NCBI RefSeq assembly: GCF_902686445.1
Contig: NW_025920106.1
Span: 992,001-1,056,000, forward strand
Reading direction: 5' to 3'
DNA from: Sciurus carolinensis
Taxonomy: Eukaryota; Chordata; Mammalia; Rodentia; Sciuridae
DNA length: 64,000 nucleotides
The notes beneath the pieces are model-generated. The model was not told the origin of the DNA. It was given only the letters and a program-made list of their open reading frames with translations, and ran no database searches. Shown one piece after another: positions 34,938 to 49,789 of this stretch. The translations under genes and the position numbers were made by a program. Positions within the stretch are counted from its first letter, which is position 1. Each line of letters opens with the position of its first letter.

Positions 34938-37900
34938 ATTGAACAGTTTTTGAAAGAACAAAACAGCTACCTTTCTCTCAAACAAGATAAAAAATACACA
35001 CTTATTGCTTCTAATCTTTCTCATAATAATTAAGAGTTAGAATTCAGATTTCTATTGTCTAAAATTGGTACCCACAACTCTCTGGACATAAAATGATGCA
35101 CATTGGTGTCCAAGAGAGAAATACCTCACATTCCAATGCCTTGTGTAAGATGTTTGAAATGCCATCTATAATGTATGTAAATAAACATTTTGAAATGACA
35201 TCACCCACTCCTCTCATGAATCTCTGTTCTCCTTATGTACCCTGCGGCCTTAAAGAGTTCTTTGGTTCCTTTTAAAGGAAAATTCCTATCAATTCTGCCC
35301 TGAGTTATCTCTGGAACACTGTGAGCTTTTATAACCTCTCTACAAATGCTTGTGGAGTCAGGCAGGCAAGGTTGACCAAGGGAAAGTGCTAAAGAAAGAA
35401 CCACAAGCAAAACCCATGCAATCACCTCCTCTAACCAAAATGCTTGTTTTAACAAGTGGTCATAGGAAGCTCCTGATCCTGCAGGCTGCCAGGGAAAAAA
35501 AGCACCTGGGCATTCACTTGCAAGGGGAAGGACCCTCCTACCAGGATCTCACTTTTCATCTCCACACAATTTTCAAAGTAGTTACTTAGTCAACTAAAAA
35601 GCCCACATGTTGGCCAAACAAGGTGAGTTGACCTTGTTCAGATGTGCCCACTTGGGTCTTGCCCACAGCCCTTTGTCAGGATTATGCTCTCCAATGCCTT
35701 CTTGTCTACTTCTCCTTCCCTTTGCCCATCAATTTGCCACTTCCTCAAAGGAGACTTTCTTCATCTTCCCTTAATCATATTGGCTTTGTATCCCTGTCAT
35801 ATCTTTAGGACACAGCATAATAACTTTTTCCCTTAACAGTTTAAGAATGTTCTGCCTCATCTTATGTGAGGCTGAGTATGGAAGACTTCCTGCCTGCTCA
35901 CATCTTCTAATAATGTCCACACATATTTATTTCCACATTGCTTTTGTAATTTTTGCACTTAAGTTATTTTTGTTTATTTTTCTTGAGTTACCTTGCCTGT
36001 TAAATTTATAAAGATATATTTAAAATCTCAGTGATTTATGGCAAATTTCAATAAAAATGAGTGTCCTTTACCCCAAATGAAAATTGGCTTCAAAATCCCA
36101 TAGAACCACTAAATTAATTACCAGTCATTTGTGCAGCATTCAAAATCATTCATCTGAGGCAGGGTCTTCAGACTCAGCTTGGAGGATGGAGCTATTGGGT
36201 CACATGAGAACACAAATGAACCCTGTGGTCTTCTGCCACATGCAGTTATCCAGGCATTCCTTTAGTCTCCATTTTACGCTGAGTGCAAGGTGAGGGAAGT
36301 CCCAGCTTCCCTCAGCCAGGAGGCCAGGAAGATGTCCTACCCCAAATGTAGTCAAGTTCACACACTTAAAAACCAGGTTTCTGGTTCTGGTCACTGCATC
36401 TTTAGTTTCCAACCACATACCCATGTGATCTAATTCAGCAGCCATGGTTCTTTCCAGCACCTTCTTTCCTGACTATTGAGTCATGTCATGATTCACAATT
36501 TAATTATTCTGTTTATTGCTTGCTAAGTGTTCTAGGAAGAAGAAACCATGTTTGCACATTGTCCCTAGGAAGTCTGGCAGTACTAGGCTCAGCAGGCAAA
36601 TCTTTTCCCACTATCCTGTTCATCTGCTTCTCAAATGTCTGCCAGAGACCAATCTCCATGGAAGAACAGAGGAGACACCAAAGGAAAAAAGAACCTTTGA
36701 AAGCATGCAGAAAAATGCCCTCAGTGTACAGAGAAGCTAGCCAACCCTGAAAACTTTTGTCTCTCCATCTTGCACAACCAGTTGAGGCAAAGATATATTG
36801 AATCAAAGACACCAGACTACTGGCACATGTTTATCATTTATTCAACTAAAAATATTTTCACCACAAATTACATTGGGCTCTTAACTCCAAGAACAGATTA
36901 TTAATCCTTCAGTCTAGTATAATCTAGTTTCTTTAATATGACAATGCAGTCACAATAATATTCTCTCACCTGGGAGATTTACCTCATGACCTTCTAGACT
37001 CTGAAGATCTATAGAAATAGAAACCACAGGCTTGGGTCACCTAAAAAGATCTAAGAAGCCCCACCCCACCTCACGCTCCTCCTGAAGATTCCAAGACTTT
37101 CCATTCTGTGAATGGGAAAGTCTTTATGTGACCGCTTAAACCACATGCTGCACATGGACTAAATTGTATCTTCCTTAGAAAGCACTATGGAATCATTGTG
37201 TCTTTCAGGAGTCAGGCTATGCCCTGTGTCCTTTTCACTCACAGTCAGCCACTCTACTCCCTGTTGCTCAGCCCTATTTTACAACTGAGCTTTGGTCTGG
37301 CTATCTCTGGGTCCTCTTCCAGTATTCATGGGGGATAACCAAGATGGGAGGCTGCTTCCCACCATCCAAAATCCAGCACAACTGCACCAGAAAGAGAGCT
37401 GAGTAGGGGCAAGTGACACAAACAGTCAAGAGGACAAAGTACTGGGCCATTCAAGGGCCAAGCTTGTGCCAAGGAAATAGGATTTCAAGAAAGACTGGTA
37501 TTGTTGGTAAGGGATGGGAGACAACAGAATTCCTTCCCCAACCAAAAATTATCTACACAGTCTCTGGTTTTACTATATTGGGTAAGATCTTTAAATTTCA
37601 AGATTATTTTCATACTAGCTAAAAACTAGAGGAACCTAAAAACTCAAGAGGAGCAATATGCTTGAATCAATTGGTACATTGTTCCACAACTCTTATGCAG
37701 ATTTAAGAATGATAAGTTAAAAATATGGTGGTTTAAGTAACTCAGAAAATACTCAAATGTAAAAAAATAGAAAATTGCATGAATAATGAGATTATTACTG
37801 TGGCATCAGATGATGAACTTGTTGAGCAAAAGGTCTCAAACATATTCAACTATAGTGCTGCTAGTAAACTTTTGGGGCGGTGTGCAGAAATATAGAGATA

Positions 37901-39025
37901 TGTGGCCTAATTAGACTCGCTGTTCCCACTTAGAGACTCAGAGCTGCCTGGGACACCTAACTCACTCCTGAAAACTCTACATAGCTGCCACTGGGTACTA
38001 ATGTTAGGAAGTTCATCTAGGTCTGCTTAACCTCTCCTACCCCATGGAAGGTGCCATACCAAGAATAATGGTACTGGATGCTGCAGAATCCAAGTCATCT
38101 TGAGTGTTTTTAACCTAAATATTGAGAATTAAAATGAATATTTTCATGGGACTGAATTGTCAGTGTTGTGTAGACAATGAGCCCTGACCCTGACCTCAGA
38201 GATTTTACCATCCAGTGTGAATATTCACAAGTGAACATTTTGCTTCTGGCTCATCCTCCAGCATTTTAAGGGAATTCAAGGGATTGAGACTATTCTGCCA
38301 GGCACTTCTGCAGTTCTCTGAGTCTTTTTTTCTCTCATCATAATGCCTAAATCCCCTCAGCAGGATCCAACAAGGAAGTTCCTTCATTGGCACTGTTGAG
38401 GATTATGTGTTGATATGCTGCTTGTTAACACTAAGATGAAACTAGATCCCTAGTCCCCTTACTGTCATTACTTCTTGTTCAGGCTGATACTTGCACTGGC
38501 TATAAAATCCTAGGAGACTGTGGGCCATGCCAGACATGCTGAAGAGTCTGAGCCAGCCTTAAACTCAACATCTAGCCCAATGTGCCTAGAAGGAATGGAT
38601 GCAAAATTAAACCTCAATTAGCCAACAGTATACTGACCTCAAGTTGTGACTCCCAGAGAGCCATGGTGTGCCATGGCAGGACTTTGGGCATATATTACAA
38701 GTCTAATTTTGGCTGAGCAAGGGAAATGGTCTTTAGGAAAATGGTCTTAGTTAGGAAAGTGGCCCATTCCTCATATCAAGACCTGAGAACAGGGTCTGGC
38801 TCCCATTTGCTTACACTTCATGGAGGAATGTGGGGCTCCTGGTCCCAACTTATTGCATTTTCTGTTCTACCTCTTGGCTCTATTCCCTCTTCTTACCTCA
38901 CATCCATTTTTCTCATCATTAAGGACAAGACTGGTGTGGATTGGGCATCCATGAAATCCTGGGTATGTGCCTTAAACTTCCTAGTCAGTCTTTTAAGATA
39001 AATATTTTTTCAATTTCAAAAATGA
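34938..39025. other. Unassigned intergenic DNA
   Basis: About 4 kb in which I recognise no gene. Opposing and overlapping open frames near 35093-35589 and 36084-36812 (up to 99 codons) show no domain and are best read as chance. A KRAB exon for the downstream finger exon might be expected upstream, but I saw no KRAB-A-like coding text. Confidence 0.45.
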
Positions 39026-39029
39026 AGAA

Positions 39030-42000
39030 TGTGATCTCTGAGAGTCACATAATATCCTGACATGACCTCGTTAACTCACATAATACCCTCATTATAATCT
39101 CTTATACTCACATAATACCCACACTGTGGTCTCTTATGTTGATATGCTGCATTACTCTGGCCTCTGACATTCACATATTATTCTTACTTGCCTTCTGAAA
39201 TTCACATATCACCCTCACCTTAGTCTATCAGTTTTTCACTGACTTCTGACATTCAACTTATACCCTCACTGGGGCCTTTTACTATCCATATTATGCTCAA
39301 TGTGACATCTGACACTCACATAATGCCTTACTGTAGCTTTTGACATTCACATAATACCCTCACTTGGCCTCTGACTCTCACAAAATATCCTCACTCTTAT
39401 GTTAAAATTCATAAAATATCATCACTGTGACCTTGACAGTCACATAATATCACTATGGCCCCTGCCATTGACAAAATATAGTCATTATGGCATCTGATGC
39501 TCTCAAATATACTTAAAATGTTCACATATATTCATATATTAATTCAGAGTAACCACTGAGATTGAAAATTTCTCCTAACAGTGGCCTCTGGCATTTAAAT
39601 AATATCTTCTCATTTACAAAATGTCTTTCACATATTACACTCACTGTCACATGAGTTCCTCACATAATGCACTCAGTGTGACATCAAACACTCATATAAT
39701 ACCAAGCTGTGGCCTCTGACACAGAATGTCCTCAATCGGTCTCTGACACTTACCTAATTCCTTTATTATTACCACTGACACATTATATTCCCATCGTGAC
39801 CTCAGACACTCACATAATACCAAAATCGTGTCTTCCTACACACATATTATACTCAGTGAGGTCTTTGAATCTTACATAATACCTTAAATGTGGCCTATGA
39901 CAGTGATATAATATCCTCACTTGTCATCTGATATTGACATATCATTTGGAATTTTATTCACACATTATGCAATCACTGTGGCCTCTAACTCTTGTACAAT
40001 TTGCTCACTGTTATCTCTGACACTCATATATTACCATACTGGAGCTTCTGATGTAAAACCATCAAAGTGACCTGCAAAACACAAAATATCCTAACTTGGC
40101 CTCTGACACTGACATAATATTCTCACTGTGACCTCTAATCCTCACATATTATACTCTGTGACCTCTGACACATAATAACCTCAGTATGACAACACTCACA
40201 TAATACCACAGGCACTCAAATAATACCCTAAGCATAACCATTGTCACTGATAAAATACCCTAGTGTGACTTCTGATCCTCAAAAAATGCACTTACTGAGA
40301 TTTCTCACATTCATGTAATACCCTCAGTGTGACCTCAGACAGTAATATAACACCTGCATGTGCTCTCTTACACATAATAACAAAATGTGGCTTCTGACAT
40401 TCAGAATATTCTCATTGGGATTTCTGACACTCACCTAATACCTTCCCTATGCCTATTGTCCATCACATAATACCTTTATTCTTCCCTCTGACAATTGCAA
40501 AATATCCTCAATGTCACAGTCTCACAAAATATTTTCACCAGACTTATGACATTATATAATTTACTCACTGTGACTCAAACACTCCCACAATACTTTTATG
40601 TGGCCTCTGGAAATTGCATAATATCCTCACTTGTCCTCTGATACTGAACTAATATCCTTACTGTTCTTGTGTCACTCACATAATATCCTTACTGTGGACT
40701 CTGATCACACAAAAAAATTCTCACTATGGCCTCAGGCACTCACATATTTTTGTCACATGACCTCTGTCACCCACAAAATATCCTCACTGTAGCCACTGAC
40801 ATGAACACAGAATAATCAGTATGATCTCAGACATACAGTAGTCTCCTGTGGTCACTAACACTCACATAATACCCTCAATGTATCCTATGCCATTCACATA
40901 ATATCTTCACTTGGCTGCTGACACTCACATAATACCCTACTGTGTCCTCTTACATTCACATAACACCCTCATTTTGAACTGACATAATACCATCACAGTG
41001 ACATGTCCCACTCATATTATTTCTTTAGTGCGACCTGAGACACAAACCTAATACCCTCAATGTGCCCTCTAATTGACATCATATCCTCACTGTGGCTTCT
41101 GATGCTCATATAATTATCACAGAGTGACCTCAGACACTGACATAATACACTCACAGCACCCCCTGATACATAGTATCCTACCTGGGGCATCTGACACCGC
41201 AGTGAAACCCTCACTGTGGCTTCTGGCCTCATAAAAATCCCTCATTCTGGTCTCTGACACTCACATAATAGTATTAAAGTGGCCCCTGACACTATTACAA
41301 TAACTTGCTGGGCTCTGACACTACATAATATTTTAGCACGGCCTCTTAAACTAAAATAATATACTCACTGTGACACTGAACACTCATTTACTATCCTCAT
41401 TGTGTCCTATGACAGTGATATAATATCCCATTTTGTCCATTTACATTCATTTAATAATCTGAATATGACCTCACACACTCAAATAATATTCTCACTTTGG
41501 CCTCTCCACTGATAATACCCTGATACACTGATAATAATGTGACACACATTATATTCTCACTTGATCTCTGATGTTTATATAAAACTTCCATGTGGCCTCT
41601 GACATTCACATTATGTCCTCAATTGGCCATAACTCTAACAAAATGCCCTCATTATAACATGTTACAGACATAAAATATCCTCACTATGGCCTCTGATGTT
41701 GAAAATATTTTCTCATTATATCCTCTGACACATAATATCCTCAGTTTTCCTGTGGATAGCACTCTGTGTGAATTCTGATACTCACATAGTACCTCCACAG
41801 TGAACTCTCACACTCAAACATTACCATTACTGTGACCTTTGACACTTACTTAATACCCTCAGTGTGTCCTCAGATTATATGCTAAGTGTGACCACAGACA
41901 CTCACATGATACACTCACTGTGCCCTGTGATGCTCATATAATACCCTCATCATGACTTATGTCTCTTGCATTAAAACCTCATTGTGACCTCTGATGCTGA

Positions 42001-45000
42001 TATAAAATCCTCACTGTCATCTCAGCCATTCACATAATAACCTCTCTGGTACCTCTGACACTTATAATACTCTCAGTCTGACCTCTGACACTCATATAAT
42101 AATGTCACTGTGAACTCTGATTCAGATATAATATCATTTCTGTGACTCCTGACTCTCACATGATTGCCTCAAAATGGCCTCTGACACTAACATAACACCT
42201 TCAATTTAGTTTGTGACACTCAAATATTATCCTCAATTTGCCCTGTCATTCACATGATACCTCACTGTGAACTCTGACCCTCAGGTAGTAACCTCTGTTT
42301 TACCAATGATGCTCACCAAATACCCACACTGTGATCCCTGAAACTCTCATTACACTAACAACATGGCCTCTTAGACTCACATAATATCCCCATAGTGACC
42401 TCTGACACTGAAAAATTATCCTTCTTGTGACCTCTCTCACTCAAAAAATACCTTCAGTGTGATTTCAGGTATAATCATGAAAATTGTACTGTGGCCTCTG
42501 AAACTGACATAATAACCTCATTTTTTTCTCTGATACACACATCTCCTCATAGTGGCTTCTGAAACTCACATAAAACCCTAAAAGTGACATAACAACCTCA
42601 CTGTAACCACTGACACTGACATAATATAATTATTACTTCCTATGATACTCACTTTACCTCCCTATGGGATGTGACACTCAAATAATATCTTCACTGTGAC
42701 TCTGATACTGATAGTCACAAAATAGCCTGACTTGACTTCTGACACTCAACAATATCCTCACGCTGACATCTCACACTCAAAAAATAAGCTCATTTTTATT
42801 TTACAGTAAAAAATACTCTCCCTTGCCCTTTGACACTAATGTCATACCCTCAATGGGACATTTGACACATACCCTCACTCTGACCTCTGACATAATTGTC
42901 CTCCATTGACCTCTATCACTGACATGATACCCTCATCTAACATCTCACATTCACAGATTACCCTCACTGTGACATCTACCACCTATTACCCTCACTCTGT
43001 TCTTTCACACTCATAAAATATACTCACTGTTTTCTCTGACAGACAAATAATACGCTCCTTTGACCTCTAATTCTGAAATAATATCCTCAGTGTGACCTCT
43101 GTTACTCACATAATAACCTCAGTGTAACCTCTCTCACACACATAATATCCTTACATGGCTTAAGTCACTCACAGAATACCCTCAGTGTGTCCATTGGCTT
43201 TCACACAATTCCTCTTTTGAGCCCTGTGACACTCAATTAATATTCTCATTGTTTTTTTTTAAGAAACTGACATAATACCTCTGTGGCCACTCATACTCAC
43301 ATTATGTCCTCACTGTGATCTTTGACACTCACATTATTTTCTGAAATAATTTTGGACAGTTTTATTTATCTTTACTGGTACCTCTTATACTCGCTTAATT
43401 TCCTCACCTGTTATGTGACACTCACATAATATCCTCACTGTGAATCTGATAGTCACATAATGTCCTCACATGACCTCTGACACTCAAATAATGTCCTCAC
43501 TGTGACCTTTTATAATCACAATATAACCTCACTGGGACCTCTGTTACTTATGTAATACCCTTACTTTGGATTATGACATTCACAAATTATCCTCACTTCA
43601 CCTATGACACTAATGTAATATTCTCACTTTGACCACTGACACTAAAATAATCTCATTGTTATCTCAGATACTCACATTATGCACTCAACTTGACCTCTGA
43701 CACAGACATTATATCCTTAATTGGCCTCTGACACATAATATCATCAATGCTACCGGTGACAAATAGTAACTATACTGTGACCTCTGGCATTCACTTAATA
43801 CCCTCACTGTACCCTCTGACACTCAAATAAACCCCCAATTCTGGTCTCTGACAATCACGTAATACACACACTTTGACCTCAGACCCAGACTACTACCACT
43901 TTGTTCTCTGTCACTCACATAATATCGCACTGTGTCCTCCTAAAGTCACATAAATATAATCACTGGGTCCTCTGACTCACATAAAATATTCTCATTTTGA
44001 CCTCTGACATTGACATAATTTGTGATGTCTAAAACTGATGTAATATCCTCTTTGTGAATTGTTGCACTCATAATGTCATCCTTTTGGACTCTGATACTGA
44101 CATAGTATCCTTATTCTAATCTGTGATACTAACAAAATATCCACAGATTGGCCTCCTATACTCACATATTACATTCAATGTGACTTGTCATGCACACAAT
44201 ATCTTTTTGTGACCTGAGACACTCACATCATGCTTGCAATGTAACCTCTGATACTTATATAATATCCACATTTGGTCTCTGATATTCATATAATAAATTC
44301 AATCTGGCCTCTGAAACTCACATAATATTCTAACTGTGAACTTTTTCACTCACTTAATATACTCACTTTTGCTCCTGATATTCACATAATTTCCTCTCTT
44401 GGCATCTGACACTCATAAAATGCCATCACTATTACCTTGACACTCATATAATACCCTCAATGTGACTTGTAATACTCACCAAATACCTTCAATTTGACCT
44501 CATATACTCACATAATACATTTGTCACCTCTGACACTCATAATACACTCACTATGGTCCAAGACAGTCACTGTGACTTGGGACACTCATAATATCCTCAA
44601 GCTGGCCCCTGATGTGACAAAATATTCTCACTGTGGCCATTGATGCCCACAGAATTTCCACAGTGTTGTCCCCATGATGGACAGTATATCCTAACTGTAG
44701 CCTCTGACACTCATACAATATTATTTCTGGGAGAGTTGCCACTAACACTAATATCTTCATTTGGTCCTGGCACTCATATAATACCATCACTGTGACCTCT
44801 GACACTTACATAATATACACAATTATACCTCTGACTTTTAGCTCACTCTGGCTTCTGAAGCTCACAAAATACCATAACAGTGGCCTCTGACATTCACATA
44901 TTTTCAATGTGGCCTCTGATATTGATATAATACCCTCACTGTGGCCAATAAGACTCACATAATTCCCTCATTGTAGCCTCTGACACTCACATAATATCAT

Positions 45001-46075
45001 CACTCTTACCACTGACACATAATATTCTCAATGTGATCACTGTGACCACTGCCACTCATTAAGTATCTTCCCTGAGGCTTCTGACATTCAATAAACACAG
45101 CCTGGCATCTGACACTGCATCAGCAATGTGGACTCAGACATTTATATAAAGTCCTCACTGTACCCTGTAACACACAATATCCTCACAATGGTCTTTAACT
45201 CTTACATAATATCCTGTGTCCTCTGACACCCATATAATACACTCACTGTTGCCATGACAATCACATAATATCTTCCCTTGTTTTGATTCATAAAATTCAC
45301 TCACTATTACCTTGATAATCACACAAAACCCTGATTGTGGCCTCTGACACAAACATCTAAACCTCAATGTGGCCTCTTTCACATAATATCTTCACTGTGA
45401 CCTCTGAAATTCACATATCATGTGACCTCTCAGAGTCAGATATTACCTTCACTTTGGACACGGACTTTCACATATTATCCTTACTATGAATAATTACATG
45501 CACATAATGTCCATACTAAAACCTCTGTCTCTTACTCAATACTCTTCCTCTGGTCTCTGACACCACATAAAATATCCTCCATTTGGCCTCTTAAACTCAT
45601 ATTATACCCTCATTATAACATCTGACACTCACGTAAAGTCCTTAACTGGCCTCTGAAAATCATATAATATACTTACTATGACCTCAGGTTCTCACATAAT
45701 CTCACTCTGGCCACTAACCTTGAAAAACTGTCCTCACTGTAGCCACTGAAATCCAGACATTACACTCACTGAGGCCTCTGACACATTATGTCTTCACTCT
45801 GGCAGCTCACATTCACATATCTTTAATCTGCCTACCAACACTCACATAATACCTTCACAATGTCTCTGACATGCTGATAATTACCTCATTATAGACAATG
45901 ATACAGAATATCTTTATGTGGTCTATTACATTTACTTATCCTCATTCTGGTAACTTTTACATAGTATTGTCCCTTTACCTCAAACACTCACATAAAATCT
46001 TCACTGTGGCCTAAAATACTCACAAAGTATTTGCTCTGTGGATTCTCACATTCATATACAATCCTCATTTGACCA
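39030..46075. repeat. ~7-kb degenerate minisatellite, 32-bp period
   Basis: About 220 tandem units of nominal length 32. Read on the plus strand, each has an ACTCACATAATA block, a CCTCACTGTG block and a TGACCTCTGACA or TGGCCTCTGACA block, with many substitutions and small indels. A 32-bp period is not a multiple of three, so the short minus-strand open frames at 41017, 44551 and 45155 are by-products. The array is strongly strand-asymmetric, poor in G on the plus strand. It starts abruptly after about 39025 and ends near 46075, about 270 bp before the zinc-finger frame opens. Units are contiguous with no unique spacers, so it is not a CRISPR. I do not recognise it as a named satellite. Confidence 0.93.
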
Positions 46076-46079
46076 CATT

Positions 46080-46344
46080 TTTATAAATACCATTTATTTT
46101 TTAAAGGTTAACATGTAAATTACAGAAAAAATAAAAATAGAAGCAATGAACAGTCTGATATTACAGCATTAGAAATGGATATCACAGCCATTCAGAGTAC
46201 TCAAATACTAATATAATATCTAAACTAGAGTATCAAATACAAATATAAGCATTCAAGTCTAGGTTTCACTCTTCTGCTTCAGAGTCCCAGTTTGCTCTGC
46301 TGTGCAGTGACTGAAGATCCCTAGGGACAAAGACAGGCTCCTGA
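46080..46344 (+). other. Probable intron end and splice acceptor region of the ZNF gene
   Basis: AT-rich sequence leading to a pyrimidine-rich stretch TTCACTCTTCTGCTTCAG (ending at about 46282). This is a plausible acceptor, with other AG choices up to about 46350. The open zinc-finger frame starts at 46345 after an in-frame stop at 46342. The exon start cannot be fixed from the sequence alone. Confidence 0.4.
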
Positions 46345-47386
<1,042 letters not shown>

Positions 47387-47886
47387 NNNNNNNNNNNNNN
47401 NNNNNNNNNNNNNNNNNNNNNNNNNNNNNNNNNNNNNNNNNNNNNNNNNNNNNNNNNNNNNNNNNNNNNNNNNNNNNNNNNNNNNNNNNNNNNNNNNNNN
47501 NNNNNNNNNNNNNNNNNNNNNNNNNNNNNNNNNNNNNNNNNNNNNNNNNNNNNNNNNNNNNNNNNNNNNNNNNNNNNNNNNNNNNNNNNNNNNNNNNNNN
47601 NNNNNNNNNNNNNNNNNNNNNNNNNNNNNNNNNNNNNNNNNNNNNNNNNNNNNNNNNNNNNNNNNNNNNNNNNNNNNNNNNNNNNNNNNNNNNNNNNNNN
47701 NNNNNNNNNNNNNNNNNNNNNNNNNNNNNNNNNNNNNNNNNNNNNNNNNNNNNNNNNNNNNNNNNNNNNNNNNNNNNNNNNNNNNNNNNNNNNNNNNNNN
47801 NNNNNNNNNNNNNNNNNNNNNNNNNNNNNNNNNNNNNNNNNNNNNNNNNNNNNNNNNNNNNNNNNNNNNNNNNNNNNNNNNNNNNN
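47387..47886. other. Assembly gap, 500 N
   Basis: Exactly 500 N, probably a placeholder length. Sequence changes from zinc-finger repeats to antisense L1-C ORF2 across it, so the end of the finger exon, its stop codon and the 3' part of L1-C are missing. Confidence 0.98.
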
Positions 47887-49445
47887 TCTAGGTTTTGGAG
47901 TAATTTTTTTTTATTTTTTCATTGATTTCTAATTTCATTCCATTATGATCTGATAGAACACAAGGCAGTATCTCTATTTTTTTTTTTTTTGCATTTCCTA
48001 AGGGCTGCTTTGTGACACAACATATGGTCTATTTTTGAGACAATTCCATGTGCTGCTGCGAAGAAAGTGAATTAACTCTTTGAAGGATGGAATATTCTCT
48101 ATATGTTTAACAAGACTAGGTTATTGACTGTGTTATTGAGTTCTATGGTTTATTAGTTTGGTTTTTGTTTGGAAGATCTATCCAGTGGTGACAGTAGTGT
48201 GCTAAAGTGACCCAGAATTATTGTGTTGTGGTCTATTTGATTCCTGAAATTGAGAAGGATTTGTTTGATGTACAGGGATGCACAATTTTATTGGGCATAA
48301 ATATTTAGGATCTTTATGTCTTCCTAATTTATCATTCTCTTAAGTGATATGAAATGTCCTTATTTACCTCTTCTGACTAACTTTGGCTTGAAGTCCCCTT
48401 TATATGAAATAAGGATGGAAACCCCTGGTGTTTTTTTGAGTCCGTGTGTGTGGAAGGTTTTTTCCCATCTTTTCACCTTTAGTCTGTGGATGTCTTTTAC
48501 TATGAGATGAATCTCTTGAAGGCAGAATATTGTTGAGTCTTTATTTTTAATCCATTATGCCAGTATATGTCTTTTGATTGATGAGTTTAGACCATTAATG
48601 TTCAGGGTTGTTATTGAGATATGATTTGTATTCCTAGTCATTTGGGGTTATTTTGGGTTTTTAACTTCACTTGCTTTCTCCTTTGAATGCATTTTTCTTT
48701 AAAGTAGTTCTTCCCTTTGCTGACCTACATCGTTGTTTTTCATTTCCTCCTCAAGGAATATTTTGTTGAGAATATTCTGCAGTGCAGGTTCTCTATTTGT
48801 AAATTCTTTCAACTTTTGTTTAACATGAAACTAATTTATTTCATCTTCAAATCTGAAGGTTAGATTTGCTGGGTATAGGATTCTTCGTTGGCAACCATGT
48901 TCTTTCAGAGCTTGAAATACGTTGATCCAGGCCCTTCTAGCTTTTAGAGTCTGAGCTGAGAAATCTGCTGATATCTATATTGGTTTTCCCCTATATGTAA
49001 TCTGATGCTCTTCTCTCAAAGCCTTGAAAATCATCTTTATTTTGTATGCTAGGAATTTTCATTGTACTGTGCCTTGGTGTGGATCTGTTGTGATATTGTG
49101 TATTTGATGTTCTGTAGACCTCTTGTAATTGATTTTCCATTTCATTCTTCAGGTTTGGGAAATTTTTAGATATTATTTAATTGAAAATGTTGTTCATTTC
49201 TTTGGTTTGTATCTCTGTGCCTTCCTCAATCACAATAATTCTTAAATTTGGTCTTTTCAAGATGTTCCATAGTTCTTGGAGATTCTGTTCATTTCTTACC
49301 ATCTTCTCTGTTTGGACAATTTTATTTTGAAGATTAAATATTTTGTCTTCATTGTCTGAGGTTCTGTCCTCCAAGTGGTCTAAACTATTGGTGATGCTTT
49401 CCATTGTGATTTTTTTGTTGTTTTTTCATCCCTTCATATCAAGGG
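47887..49445 (-). mobile_element. L1-C, inner part (endonuclease and part of ORF1), interrupted
   Basis: Antisense L1 starting in the gap: endonuclease end of ORF2 (47887 to about 48640), then ORF1 with a coiled-coil and RRM fragment (49177-49404: SLDHLEDRTSD, LKRPNLRIIVIEEG). The sequence stops where the T-rich 3' end of L1-D begins, and the ORF1 text resumes at 55213. L1-C was therefore split by L1-D. Frames are broken. Confidence 0.85.
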
Positions 49446-49789
49446 TTTCCATTATTTTTTTATTGTAAACAAATGGGATACATGTTGCTTCTCTGTTTGC
49501 AAATGGAGTCAAGGCATACCATTTGTGTAATCATAAATTTACATATGGTAACATTGTTTGATACATTCTGTTATTTTTTCCTTCCCCCCACCCCTCCCAT
49601 CCCCCCTTTTCCCTTTATACAGTCCTTTCTTCCTCCATTCTTGCCCACCTACCTAATCCTAAATGTAATCCTAACCCTAATGCTAACACCTCCCCCATTA
49701 TATGTCATCATCTGCTTATCAGCGAGATCATTTGTCCTTTGGATTTTTGAGATGGCTTATCTAACTTAGCATGATATTCTGCAATTTCA

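Noticed and set aside
36084..36812. Candidate host exons in overlapping open frames on both strands
   Set aside because: No domain, no clear splice context and competing frames. I cannot support a gene.
41017..45382. Minus-strand open frames of 71-84 codons in the minisatellite
   Set aside because: The 32-bp period shifts frame every unit; the frames are short and share no consistent peptide repeat.
39030..46075. CRISPR-like regular repeats
   Set aside because: Units are contiguous 32-bp tandem copies without unique spacers, in a mammalian genome. It is a minisatellite.
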